Positions 22,940-33,600 of a DNA stretch of 64,000 nt are shown here, in pieces. The DNA comes from Telmatactis stephensoni. Lineage: Eukaryota; Cnidaria; Anthozoa; Actiniaria; Isophelliidae. Under the pieces are notes generated by a model. The model made no database searches. It had not been told where the DNA came from and saw only the letters and a list, made by a program, of their open reading frames with translations. Numbering within the stretch: position 1 is the stretch's first letter; every line of letters starts with the position of its first letter. A program made the translations under genes and the position numbers. Location: contig JALIZF010001868.1 of assembly GCA_029948255.1 (NCBI GenBank), positions 682,001 to 746,000 on the forward strand, in the 5' to 3' direction.

Positions 22940-24560
22940 CCTGCTAAACCAAGGGCTTGGCTTTTACAGGTGGCATGTACAATGTACAAATAATCTTAAT
23001 GGAATTGATCTTTGCGAGTTCTTTATTCAATAATTTTCTTCAAGAAATTCGTATGAAGTTTTGCTCAATTGTATTATAATTGATTCATAAGTTCAGAGAG
23101 CGTTGCTTTTTAAAATTCATCACTAAAACTTGATTGATTATCTAACCTTGATTGCTTAATTGATTGGTACAACAAAACGCTGATAAAAGGTTATATTTTT
23201 AAAATTTGAAAATTACTCTTTGAAATCACATTCATCGTCTTGTTATTTGGCTTTCCTGTCTTGTAGTGACAACAACTTTCCTATAAAACTACTTATGTTC
23301 TGATGTGTTTTTTTTTTTTTCGTTTAATTTGAATAGAAAACTGCATATTTTTTTCTTCTTCTTTTGAATTGTGGGCGTATCCAAACGCATATCCAGTATA
23401 TTAGGAAAGACATCTCGTGATTTATAATGATTGTGATATATGTGACAAAATGCAGCACTCTTTCTTGTCTTAACAAACACAGCATAAGCAAGTTATCTGA
23501 CAACAGCAAAAACAAGCCAGAATAATTGCTGGAAAACATATCACTACAAAGCAAGCAATGAGAACTAAAGGCAACATGATACACTTAAGAAACAAATTCC
23601 CAAAAATAATTTAACGATTACACGCACGTCTTCGAAGCTCAAAGTCAAAAATTTCTAGGAAATTAGTTCTTTTTTACCTATGTTTCATGTTATACCATCG
23701 AAATTTGGCAGAACAGTTACTGTCATACCTTTTAGTTTCCTTATGTCTTCATAAAGTGATGCAAGGAGTCAAAAATCGAGAAGTCAAGGCTGCAAGTTTA
23801 GAGACACGCAGATAAGATTTGTTTTTGTAAACGATGTCAACATTTAATTGTAAATTTCAAACATTTCAAAAACAATAAAAGCAAATATAATATTATCGTT
23901 GAAGAAGACAAACAATTGCATCAAAATAATCTATTGTTTTGGTTATTTATTGATCGTGTTATGGTTTGAAGATCGAATGGTTTAAGGGACCTGCTCCTCG
24001 GGGGGTGGCTCATCCAATCGCTTTTTAGGAGCAACAGGTGTTTTAACTCGGTCTTTGAGCAAAGAAAGATATATTTTTTATCAAATTCTAAACAATTAAC
24101 ACCTGTTAAGATTATTTTTGAGGCGAACGCACTAAACCTGGGTCACGATATTCGAGCGTTCCACCAAATTTAACAGATAACTTTTTTTTCACATAAATTC
24201 GGCAATGCGGTGATAAAACGTTAGAAAACCATTTGAGTGCTCGTTGATCTTATCATGTGATTATTTAGTCGTTTAATGAATGATTCTTGCATGGTTCAGA
24301 ACTAGAGCTTCTTTAAATCAAGAAAAGTACTGAAAATTTATCTGAGTAGGCAATATTACAATGACCTCAAAGCTATCGATTTCCAGGGCGTTTTCCCTGC
24401 TGATGGTAAAGCCAAAATTAGAATCCAAATCATTTGATTCGAGTGGGACAATTTTGGAGTGGTCAGCAGGGCGTTGGCTTTGGGTGCGGTTGAGAGTACG
24501 ATCATCACCATTCCTGTCCCGCTGATATATCCATGCTCAATTGGAACTCTGTTTAGTTAC
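22940..24560. other. Intergenic region between divergent carboxypeptidase genes
   Basis: This is AT-rich DNA separating the two head-to-head paralogs (start codons 22699 and 24590). No gene, repeat family or strong promoter word is recognised, apart from a symmetric TATA-like word just outside its left edge. It must hold the 5' regions of both genes. Confidence 0.4.
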
Positions 24561-24589
24561 AAGTGAATTGGAAAGTGAGAGGACGAAGC

Positions 24590-26589
24590 ATGGGGTTCCT
24601 CAAGAGTCTAGCTTTGGTCCTTTGTCTTCAAGTTCTCACTACACTCGCGAAACCGCCTGTATTGAAGAAAACACCTATAAAATCCATGCTTAAGGCTCCT
24701 ATACGAGCACCACCGACAACAAAGCTTCCTGTTCAACATTCAGCTCTTGTTAAGCCTAATCCAGTTAACATCAAACAAAAGACGATCGCTGAAAAGACTA
24801 AACCGAAGACTTTTGAGCTGGAAAAGGAGACAAAACCCGAAGTCAAAGACAAAGAAATCCACGAGAATTCAAAACCGTTTGAGCTTGAAAAAGAGACAAA
24901 GCCTGAAGTGAAAGACAAAGCAATCCACGAAGATCCAAAACCCGAGATCAAACAAGAAGTCAAAGATAGGGAAATTCACGAGAGAAACTCTAGTTTCAGG
25001 CACCACGACTATGAAGAAATGACATGGCTTCTAAAGGACTTTGCCAAGAAACACAAGAGCATAGCAAGGCTGTACGACATCGGAAAATCCGTTCAGAACA
25101 GAAAACTTTGGGTAATGGAAATCTCTGACAACCCTGGTGAACATGAACCAGAGGAACCTGAGATTAAATTTGTAGCAAATATCCATGGCAATGAAGTCAT
25201 TGGCAAAGAGGTGCTGTTACACCTTATTCGTTACTTGTGCCACAACTACAAGATCAATAAACGTGTTACTAATCTTGTGGACTCAGCGCGTATTCATATT
25301 TTACCAAGTATGAACCCAGATGGCTATGAGAAAGCAGCAACAGATGACAAGCATCGCGGAGGCAGCAAAAACGCAAATGGAATCGACTTGAATCGTAACT
25401 TCCCCGACCAGTTCTTCCCCAGCACCACAGGCCCCCCACAACCAGAAACCAAAGCAGTCATGAAATGGATTAGTAACATTCCTTTTATCCTCTCGGCCAG
25501 TTTACACAGCGGCGCCCTGGTAGCGAGTTATCCATATGACGACAATCCTTCAGGACAAAACTCCTACAGTGCAACACCCGATGATGACGTATTCAGGCAA
25601 ATTGCCAGGTCGTATAGCGAGTCCCATCCCACAATGCATCTTGCGAACGCGCCGTGGAAGTGTGAAGACAAACAAAGAGAACATTTCATCGATGGAATCA
25701 CAAACGGCGCTGATTGGTTCAGCATCTCTGGCGGAATGCAGGACTTTAACTACGTTAATTCGAATTGTTTTGAAGTGACTTTGGAGCTTGGATGTGAGAA
25801 GTTTCCTAACGCCTCGGTTCTCCCGGAATATTGGAAAGACAACAAAGAAGCTTTTTTGAACTTCATTGAGCAGGTGAGTCCATACAATCATTCATAAAAT
25901 TGGATAATGTAATCAGATAAAAACAATAGAAAACCATATAAATGCTCGTTGATCTTACGTGTCAGTTTTCTGTAAGAACAATGGGAAACCATTTTAAAGG
26001 TCGTTGATTTTATCACGTATTTACATAAAACAATGGGAAACTATCTCAATGCTTGCTGATTTTATCATATGACTATATGAATGGGAAACCATTCGAGTGC
26101 TCAGTGAGTTCTCCACTGAGTACAGAACGTATACAAGCACTCATTCAGCTAATAACATTGGGTCATCAACTGTAGATAGCATGTTGATACTTTGCGCTGT
26201 TGAACTCTTTCCAAAGTTATGTGAATCGTACAGTTTTACGAACGTATTTACCTACGCATGTCGAAAAATCCATACATAAACATCTGCATATTATTTTGCG
26301 CGATCTAATGTCAGTTATTTCATTATTTTTCCAGGCTGATCGTGGAGTTCATGGTTTGGTTCAAGACGAAGAAGGTAAACCCATCAAAGGCGCACGTATC
26401 AACGTTGCTAATCGACGACATGACGTATTCGCCGCTAAAGACGGAGACTACTGGAGAATACTAGTACCAGGCTCCTACGATGTAACTGCATCCGCGAAGG
26501 GGTATGAGCCCGAGGCCAAGACAGTGACAGTCCTCCCTTCAAAGGCAACTAAGCTCGATTTTACTTTAAAGAAAATACGACTTACGTAA
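24590..26589 (+). CDS. Secreted M14 N/E-type carboxypeptidase
   Basis: Exons 24590-25873 and 26335-26589, GT-AG, phase 0, 512 aa. ATG 24590 is preferred over in-frame ATG 24563 because it opens a signal peptide (MGFLKSLALVLCLQVLTTLA). A 110-residue Lys/Pro/Glu-rich linker follows, with two tandem copies of FELEKETKPEVKDK. Then comes the catalytic domain: zinc ligands in IHGNE (about 201) and [23 protein letters not shown], and the catalytic Glu in FEVTLELGC (about 398). Exon 2 is the transthyretin-like domain (GVHGLVQDEEGKPIKGA to LDFTLKK). The family removes C-terminal residues, often Lys/Arg, from secreted peptides. It is a paralog of the divergent gene at 22699, with the same intron position, but it ends after the transthyretin-like domain and has the long charged linker instead. 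Confidence 0.9.
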
Positions 26590-26784
26590 ACCTCGGCATC
26601 TAGAAGACAACGAAGACCCAAGGGGAAGCTTTCCTCTGAGGCGTTCTTTGAGAGATTATTACAGAGAAAATGAATCAACTTCTAATGGTGACGACTGAAG
26701 ATAGTGACTACACTACAAAACAGACACCCAGTGAATCAGACTTATAGCTTTCCACGTCTTATTTGAAAGATGTTACCATAGCAA

Positions 26785-27155
26785 CTTGAACTATCATGCC
26801 TACGTTAGCACATTTGTTACTATAGTAGCATGACTGTTACCATAGTTACCATGTTATCATAGAAGCATTACAATCAGGATGACTAGATAAGTTGCCAGTA
26901 GTAGCATGTCATAGCTACGTCAGCACGTATGTGTTGCCATAGTAGCATGACTGTTACCATAGTAACCATGTTACCATTGTTGCATTACAATCAGGAGGAC
27001 TAGTTAAGTTGCCATAGTGGCATGTCATAGCTACGTCAGCACATGTTGCCATAGTAACATGACTGTTACCATAGTTACAATGCTAGCATAGTACAATCAT
27101 CACGACTAGTTGATGTTCCTGTGGTATAGCATGGTTGTCATGGCTACGTCAGCGT
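26785..27155. repeat. Minisatellite in or after the 3' UTR, about 130 bp period
   Basis: There are about three imperfect copies built from CATGACTGTTACCATAG, ATTACAATCAGGA, GACTAGTTAAGTTGCC and CATAGCTACGTCAGCAC. Shorter GTTACCATAGTAGC-type words repeat within each unit. It starts about 200 bases after the stop of the plus-strand carboxypeptidase gene, before likely poly(A) words (AATAAA near 27525). Confidence 0.75.
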
Positions 27156-27327
27156 ACCGAGAGAGACTGGGAACGAACGCTTCTCAACCTCACCTCGCGA
27201 TTTGTGTAAATCATGATTTTAATTTCTTATTTTGTTTTTGATATTTGAATACCGTTCCATAACTGGAACATTGTACATTCTATAAGGTATAAAGATCGAG
27301 TATTTGTCTAGATGTGATTTTAGTATT

Positions 27328-27472
27328 GGTGTTAATGTTATGGTTCAATTTTATCCTTAACGGTGCAATTTTTTATTTTTCTTTGTTTTATACTCATTAT
27401 CATACATTACCATACACAAAAACAAGTAAAAGTAAAAATTGAATCAAGGATAAAATTGAACTATAACATTTA
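27328..27472. mobile_element. Small palindromic element
   Basis: GGTTCAATTTTATCCTTAA near 27341 and its reverse complement TCAAGGATAAAATTGAAC near 27442, with AATGTTAT/ATAACATT outside, form inverted ends around an 80-base AT-rich centre. Confidence 0.65.
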
Positions 27473-27798
27473 CATTTCTATGTGGTTGAATTTGTCAACA
27501 TTTTTCTATCTTAGTTGTAATACAATAAACGCGAAAGTTTTATTTGAGTTTTTGTTGTTTTTATTTTGTTTGTTTTTTAATCACTAATCGACAGCTTTAC
27601 CATAGATTTTATAGTAAAATAGATGCTATTCTATAACAGATGCAGACACGACGATGTTTCAATTCTGTTGTGACGAACAGGACGAAGAGGTGATGGTGTA
27701 GTTATTGTGGTTTGAAATTTTCTACTGGTTTAATTTTTTAAGGCATTGTTTTACTTTCCTTGTCCACTTCCTTATAGTTGAAACCTCTAAAACTAAGA

Positions 27799-28137
27799 TC
27801 AAAGAAAAAAAACACTAGTCTTCATCAGGCGATGTTGCTTGAAATGGGCTGACCACATGACCTCTGTAAGAAGGTCCCAGTGACAACCTGTTAGGAGTGT
27901 TCCTTGAGACAATGTCCCACGTGCGTGATACGATAGATTAAAGCGTAGACCACCAGATCTGTTCAGACTGGGTTTTTCGTCAATTGCCTCTTTTACGCCT
28001 CTCTCAAACCATCTTTTTTCTTTGTCCAATATGGTGACGTTAAGCGGGCTGTTATGTCCTGAGTCTCGTCTATAGCGGTAAACGGTGGAGTCATGGGCTT
28101 CGTAGTAGGCTTTGGTGCTGACCTTATCAAGCAACAC
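27799..28137 (-). pseudogene. Penelope-like element fragment (C-terminal endonuclease end)
   Basis: A 112-codon frame on the minus strand contains the stretch WFERGVKEAIDEKPSLNR followed by SGGLRFNLS. This block is typical of the end of the GIY-YIG endonuclease part of Penelope-like retroelements. No reverse transcriptase lies beside it, so it is a truncated remnant. The frame ends in the hammerhead-like CTGATGAAGACTAGT sequence. Confidence 0.65.
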
Positions 28138-28138
28138 G

Positions 28139-28172
28139 CCTAATGAAGACTAGTAGTTCTAGTCGAAACGTT
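28139..28172 (+). ncRNA. Hammerhead-ribozyme-like motif
   Basis: CTAATGA (28140-28146) is followed by a perfect 6-bp stem, GACTAG/CTAGTC (28148-28153 with 28159-28164), and then GAAAC. This is the CUGAUGA - stem II - GAAA order of a hammerhead with one core change (G to A). Penelope-like elements are known to carry hammerheads in their terminal repeats. A second half-motif, CTGATGA then GACTAGT, points the other way at 27829-27815. The mutated core suggests it is no longer active. Confidence 0.45.
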
Positions 28173-28834
28173 GCAAGTTCCAAACTTTATTTCCAGTAAA
28201 TGATTGATTTTTACTTTGATATTATTGACTACTGGATGGTTCATTTACACAAGTATACTCTTGAACTAGTATAAATACATAACCTACCTGGCACCATAAA
28301 ACCCTTAACTTAACCTTAAAACTACACTGATTATACCACAAGATAGTATCCGTACTTATATATTATAACTGATATATTACGCACGTTCTGATTGGTCGAG
28401 AGGCCTGTGGAATTAAAGTACACAACGGTACAAACGAGATCGCAGAATCTTACGCGCGCTTTGAGTGGTGGAATTATTTCGAAAACTGTTCTATACAACC
28501 GCAAATAGATTCCATTTTTCCTTGCGTTTGATCTTTATGAATGCACAGAAGACGTGCAAATGTGTTGAAGACAACATTCACGCCATTCGTCGAATGCCGT
28601 ACTTTTTGTTCTCACCAGCTAGAAATCTGACTGTCATCTGTGCATCTATTTGAATATAGATGGAAAATCGAATTTATATTGTGAAATTTTTGCGCACTAG
28701 CCACGACAATTTTTAAACTTTTCGTGATGTCACTTTATATAATCCGAAGGCATCCGACAGTCTGACTGTGTAATCAGTGATGTGATTGCATATGCCAAAC
28801 TTGAGTTACACCGTACTACATTTTTAATTATAAA

Positions 28835-29125
28835 CTGATATTTGAGATATAACGCGCGCACTGATTGGCTGGCTACCATGTTTATATCAGAGGACAGAGA
28901 CATGGCTCATACAAAAACGTCGAAAATATTTTATAAAGGCAATATAAAACGATCGCTTATGTCTCTGTAATGTGATATAAACACTCTGGAAGGTGTAGAG
29001 CACTCGAAAAGCAAGAGAAACACTCGATCGCCGAGCGTTTCTCTTGCTTTTCTCTTGCTCTACATCTTCCACCGTGTTTATGTCACAGAACAGAGACATG
29101 CGCGCGCGTTTTATATTCCTTTATC
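28835..29125 (+). mobile_element. MITE, CTCTACATCTTCC family, copy 1
   Basis: Shared with 39655-39950 in opposite orientation: GATATAACGCGCGC, ATGTTTATATCAGAGGACAG, AAAACGTCGAAAATATTTTA, GCAAGAGAAACACTCG and CTTGCTCTACATCTTCCA. The centre is palindromic (GTAGAGCACTCGAAAAGCAAG against CTTTTCTCTTGCTCTAC). There is no coding capacity. Confidence 0.8.
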
Positions 29126-29187
29126 AGAGATCGTCTCCTTGAGTTAAGAGTGTACTGTACGTACATGATGTGATCATATCTGTCATA

Positions 29188-29466
29188 TCGTAATGCACCA
29201 GTCAAGTGAAACCCCGGCTCCCCAACCCCCGGGGAGGGCCGGGGAATTAACACATTATATCCGGGTCTTTAACACTGTTTTAACAGCACAATCAACGGGA
29301 AGGCGGGGGAATTAACGTCTAATTCAAAGAAAATGATCTGTTTCGCCGCCGTTTTTGGCCTCTAAGGGCCGGGAAATGCTGGGACTTTAACATTGTAGAA
29401 ATGTTAATTCCCCCGGTATTGCCCGGGGGTTGGGAGGCCGTGGTTTCAATTGACTGATGCATAAAT
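29188..29466. mobile_element. MITE, about 275 bp, G+C-rich ends
   Basis: ATGCACCAGTCAAGTGAAAC at the left end is inverted at the right (GTTTCAATTGACTGATGCAT). Inner blocks CCCCAACCCCCGGGG and CCCGGGGGTTGGGAGG are also inverted. It was probably flanked by TA-type targets. Confidence 0.8.
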
Positions 29467-29469
29467 GCA

Positions 29470-30300
29470 GCCAAGGACTAAAGGTTAGTGATGTTCTTCT
29501 TTTTCTCCTTCTCTTTCTACATGAATCTCACCTTCTTCTTATTCATGGAAGAATTTCGTGACAGTTAGCGTTAGCGTTACCGTGACATATCTGTGTTCGC
29601 GAGGTATTCGAGCTGTAAACGTGAATTCACTGCGTGATGCGATCTTGTCATGCGAAATTGTACCCGTTTTGTCTTTTTATGTGCCTGAAGTACGCGTTTT
29701 GACATGCCGTGCTGTTAACCTCAATGAGTTTGTGGTATTTTTGTTACTCAGTATTTCGACCAATCAAACTTTCTCCATTGTAATTTTGCCAAATATATTT
29801 TTGTTCTCACAAAGCTAACAGCGTGTCGTCTCCTTATAGTATACGTTAATTGTAACCCTTTTTGTTCGCCTCTCAATATGCTTCTTTTCAAATACATACC
29901 TATATCCTTTCATGGCGAGCTAATTTTGTAAATAGTGAATCATATAATAATGAAATGGCCACAGGATATTCGGTGATTAAGTATTATATCCAAGCTATTT
30001 GCACCTCGTTAACAGTTTTTAACGACACAGAAATTTTGCACACTATAAATTCTAAAAAAAGTGAGAGTGAATATAAAAGTTTACTCCTACAAAATGTTTT
30101 GGTATTTTTAGAGGTTTTTTAGATGCTTTTTTTTAGATAAATGAAGAACAAGTTAAGTAGTGGCGGATGAAAGACAATTAGTATAATTATCTTTTTTGTC
30201 GATCGATGAATGAGCGTTTGTTTGTCGATCCATCTGCCATTAATTCCATTGAAGCACTAAACAATAGCTAATCCGAGGTATATTTATACAATCTGGATGT
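29470..30300. other. Intergenic, nothing recognised
   Basis: AT-rich sequence with two 86-codon open frames that carry no recognisable domain. I see no gene or repeat family here. Confidence 0.3.
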
Positions 30301-30305
30301 TTGTC

Positions 30306-30312
30306 TATAAAA
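30306..30312 (+). promoter_or_regulatory. TATA box candidate for the gene at 30664
   Basis: TATAAAA, with CTACACTGAAGCACAG about 25 bases downstream as a possible start region. The interval to the first predicted ATG (30664) is about 350 bases and contains an earlier ATG near 30377, so either the leader is long or the start is further left. Confidence 0.35.
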
Positions 30313-30663
30313 CGGACTCCAGCTACACTGAAGCACAGTTAAAGCTTTCTTGTTTTCCTTTCTCTACAGAGAAACGAATGCCAAAAGATTATCAGAATTA
30401 GCTCTTTAACTCAGAAACATGAAGAGACTTCAATAATTGTCGAAGGGCATTCATTACATGTGTGAACGACGGCAATTAGTCGACAGTTCCTTAGAAACAC
30501 TCCAACTAGCACAAATAACAGGCGAAGATGCTTGGCGTTAAACTGTAGCTTCATTTCAGCTTCATAACCATTGTCCATGACAACTACACAGCAATAAAAG
30601 AATAACTGAAAAACTCCTTCTGAACACACGAGAAGTTTGACCAACATTATTCACGTAAAAGTC

Positions 30664-33600
30664 ATGAAAGGAACCAAGCAAATGCTTCAATTTTCAGCAA
30701 GGTAAATTATCTCTTTTATGTTAGATAATAACTTTTTAGTCTTTCAATACTTATCATTTTGGTTTGAACGATAGAACGTTTAGTAGCATCGCATACAAAC
30801 TGATAATTAAAGTGAATTTTTACCAGTAGTGTAAATATTGACACAAGATTGTTTGAAAATACAAATTCAAGTTTGAGGTGTTATTTTTATACATGTAATT
30901 CTTCGCCGATATTTGAATGAAAGAAAGGGTGCCTGACTCGATTCAATAGTCGAATTCATATTAGAGCGGGAACTCTCGTCTTGGACGGAAAACTAACTGG
31001 TGTTAGTGTGATATGAATCCGGTGAAGGACGAGTTTCCCATCTCAACTTTCCGTCAAACAGATGTAAAAGTTGATGGGAAACTAGTCGGAGACTAAAAAC
31101 TTGTCTTATTCACATTAGACGGTTTTCGGTCTGACGGATTTTGCCGTCCAAGACGGTCGAGTTTAAAAAAACGTATGCTTTGACGTCTTATAAATAATAA
31201 ACTCAGGAAAATTTGGTGTCAATTGAGTTGTTGCTTATATTTACACTGAAGAATCATCGAAGGTTTTGGTTCCAGCGCTTGCATTAGCACGCCGTAGTAC
31301 TCGGCATGCTTGGAACTGTAGACTGTACTAATATGGTTCCTCTCTTGTCCTCTGGCGTTGCTAGGGGCCATATTTGTATCTGGTTCAATTTTAATTTGAT
31401 AATAAAAAGTTTCGTAAACTGCAACTACATCTGCAATGCAGCTTTATTTTTATATTAATAAGAAGCTATAGGAAATAGCTGAATAAATCTGTCTTTGTAT
31501 GTCTTTCAGTTTTTCCTTCCAGTGGTTATTCTATCCGTTTCTTTCTTTCTTTCTTCCTTCCTTCCTTTCGTTCTTCCTTTGTTCCCTCCTTCTTTCCTTC
31601 CTTCCTTCCTTCCTGCCTGCCTTCCTTCCTTCCTTCCTTCCTTTCCTTCTTTCTTTCTTTCTTCCTGTCTGAGTGTCTGTGTCTGTCTGTCTGTCTTTCT
31701 TTCTTTTTCCCTTCCTTCCTTCCTTCCTCAATCAATTTTTCTTTAATTGCTCACTCTTCTCACTCGTTTCCCCTTTCTTGTTTCGTTCTTCGTCTTTTCT
31801 TCCTGCCTTTCTTATCTTTTTATTCATCACCTTTTTCATTTCTCCTGTCTATTCTTTGATTTCCAGGTTTCTTAGTCAGTTTCTTCTCTCCTCCTGTTTC
31901 CTATTCCTTTCTCTCCTGCCTTACCTTCTAACAAATATATCCTTTGTGAAATCAAATTTCTAATCAAATTTCTATTATTATTCTCAGGAAGGAGAAAGTC
32001 AAAACAGCTGATAATCTTTGTGGGTGGCACAAAAAAGAAGAAAGTTTCTTGCTGGATGAAATTGGTAAGGGTTTCTTTTTACTATCAAATTCATTTCTCC
32101 TGGGAAATAAGACCTATTTGGATAATCTAAAGGGTTTTGTGCACAAAGTCTTTGACAATCCTTGTCATCAAACTACTCTGTTTTTACTTGCCAGGAATCG
32201 ATAAATGGTTTGAGGACCAGAAGCAATCAGGACAAGAATCAGGTTTGTATCCTGTGCTGTACTGACGGTACAGTCTTGTATGATCGTCCCTACCCCCCCC
32301 CCCCCCCCCTTATTATAGATGTAAAATGTTGAACTGTTGCCGTGAACGTTATGTTGAGTTACCAACGCCGGGAAACTAGTTTGGGCTGTGGCGATGTATA
32401 AAGATGTAAAAACGAATAAATGGAAATCTGTAATACTGTTTAAAATGAGATTGCGTGCATTACTGAAGTTTCGAGATTTATCCCTTCGGAGTAAAAGTTT
32501 CCAATTAACCCGATTTACACAACAACCTTTTTATGGCACGACACCCCTAAATCTTGGTACGTGGACCAATTATCTTAGATACGACACCTCTATCAGGCCA
32601 ACAAATTTTCTCTCTTCATATAACAGTTTTTCTGTTCACACAATGGTAATTACAGGTGTCGTGCCAAAGATATTTACACGACAACCTTTTTATGACACGA
32701 CACCCCTAAATCTTGACACGTGGACCAATTATTTTGGGTACGGCACCCCTGTTAGACCAACAAGTTTTCTCTCGCAGGCATGTTACAGTTTTTTTCTGAT
32801 CTTCATTTCTTTTTCAGAGTACGTATGTGCTTTAGTAGAATCGTTTGAGAGACGACAACAGCAAGAGAAAGCGAATTTCAATCGGCGCAAATCCTCCACA
32901 AGAAATAGTCAACGCCAAATGGAAAACAGAACCGAAACATTTTCATCCAGTCACAGCGCATTGCATCAAGGAGATGACGTTGATATGTCGTTGCTTGGCA
33001 ACGCGAATTTACCGGAAAAGGACACTTATTATGTGATTGGGTCACAAGATAATCACGTGGCTTTAGACCAATCAGAAGTCCTCCCTGAAGATACCTCATC
33101 AAGAGACAAAATTGATTGGTCGAGAAGTTTTGATTTTCATCCCAAACAAGTGGTAACCCATAGAAAGGAGCCCTTTTCACCTCCAGATAATTTTGATTTA
33201 GTAAATTTAATGCGATATGAAGAGAAATTAAGGAAACGCCGTGAAAATCGATTAAGGAAAAGCATGGAAAACTTCACTAAGAAAATTGAAATGGCTGACA
33301 GCGTGTCTCCAAAAATCCCAGCAGCCATTGTGAATGTGACGTATGCTGAAGGAATGATCCAACCAATCAATGGCCGAGCTGAAAGTAAGAAACGAACAGC
33401 CAGTCAGAAAAGCGATCGTAAGACAAAACTTCCTTCGATAGTTATGAAAAACTCGGAACAAAATCTTACAAAACTTGAATGTTCTCCGAGGACCCCAAAA
33501 GCTTCTATGCCTAGTGATAAAAAAGAGGATTCTAAAGCTGCAAAAGAGAAAAATGAAAATATTTCAAGTCAAAAAAATGGCTCGAAATTTGATTTCGACA

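Noticed and set aside
31495..31963. Ser/Phe/Leu-rich frames in intron 1 of the six-exon gene
   Set aside because: They arise from the CTTT/CTTC microsatellite.
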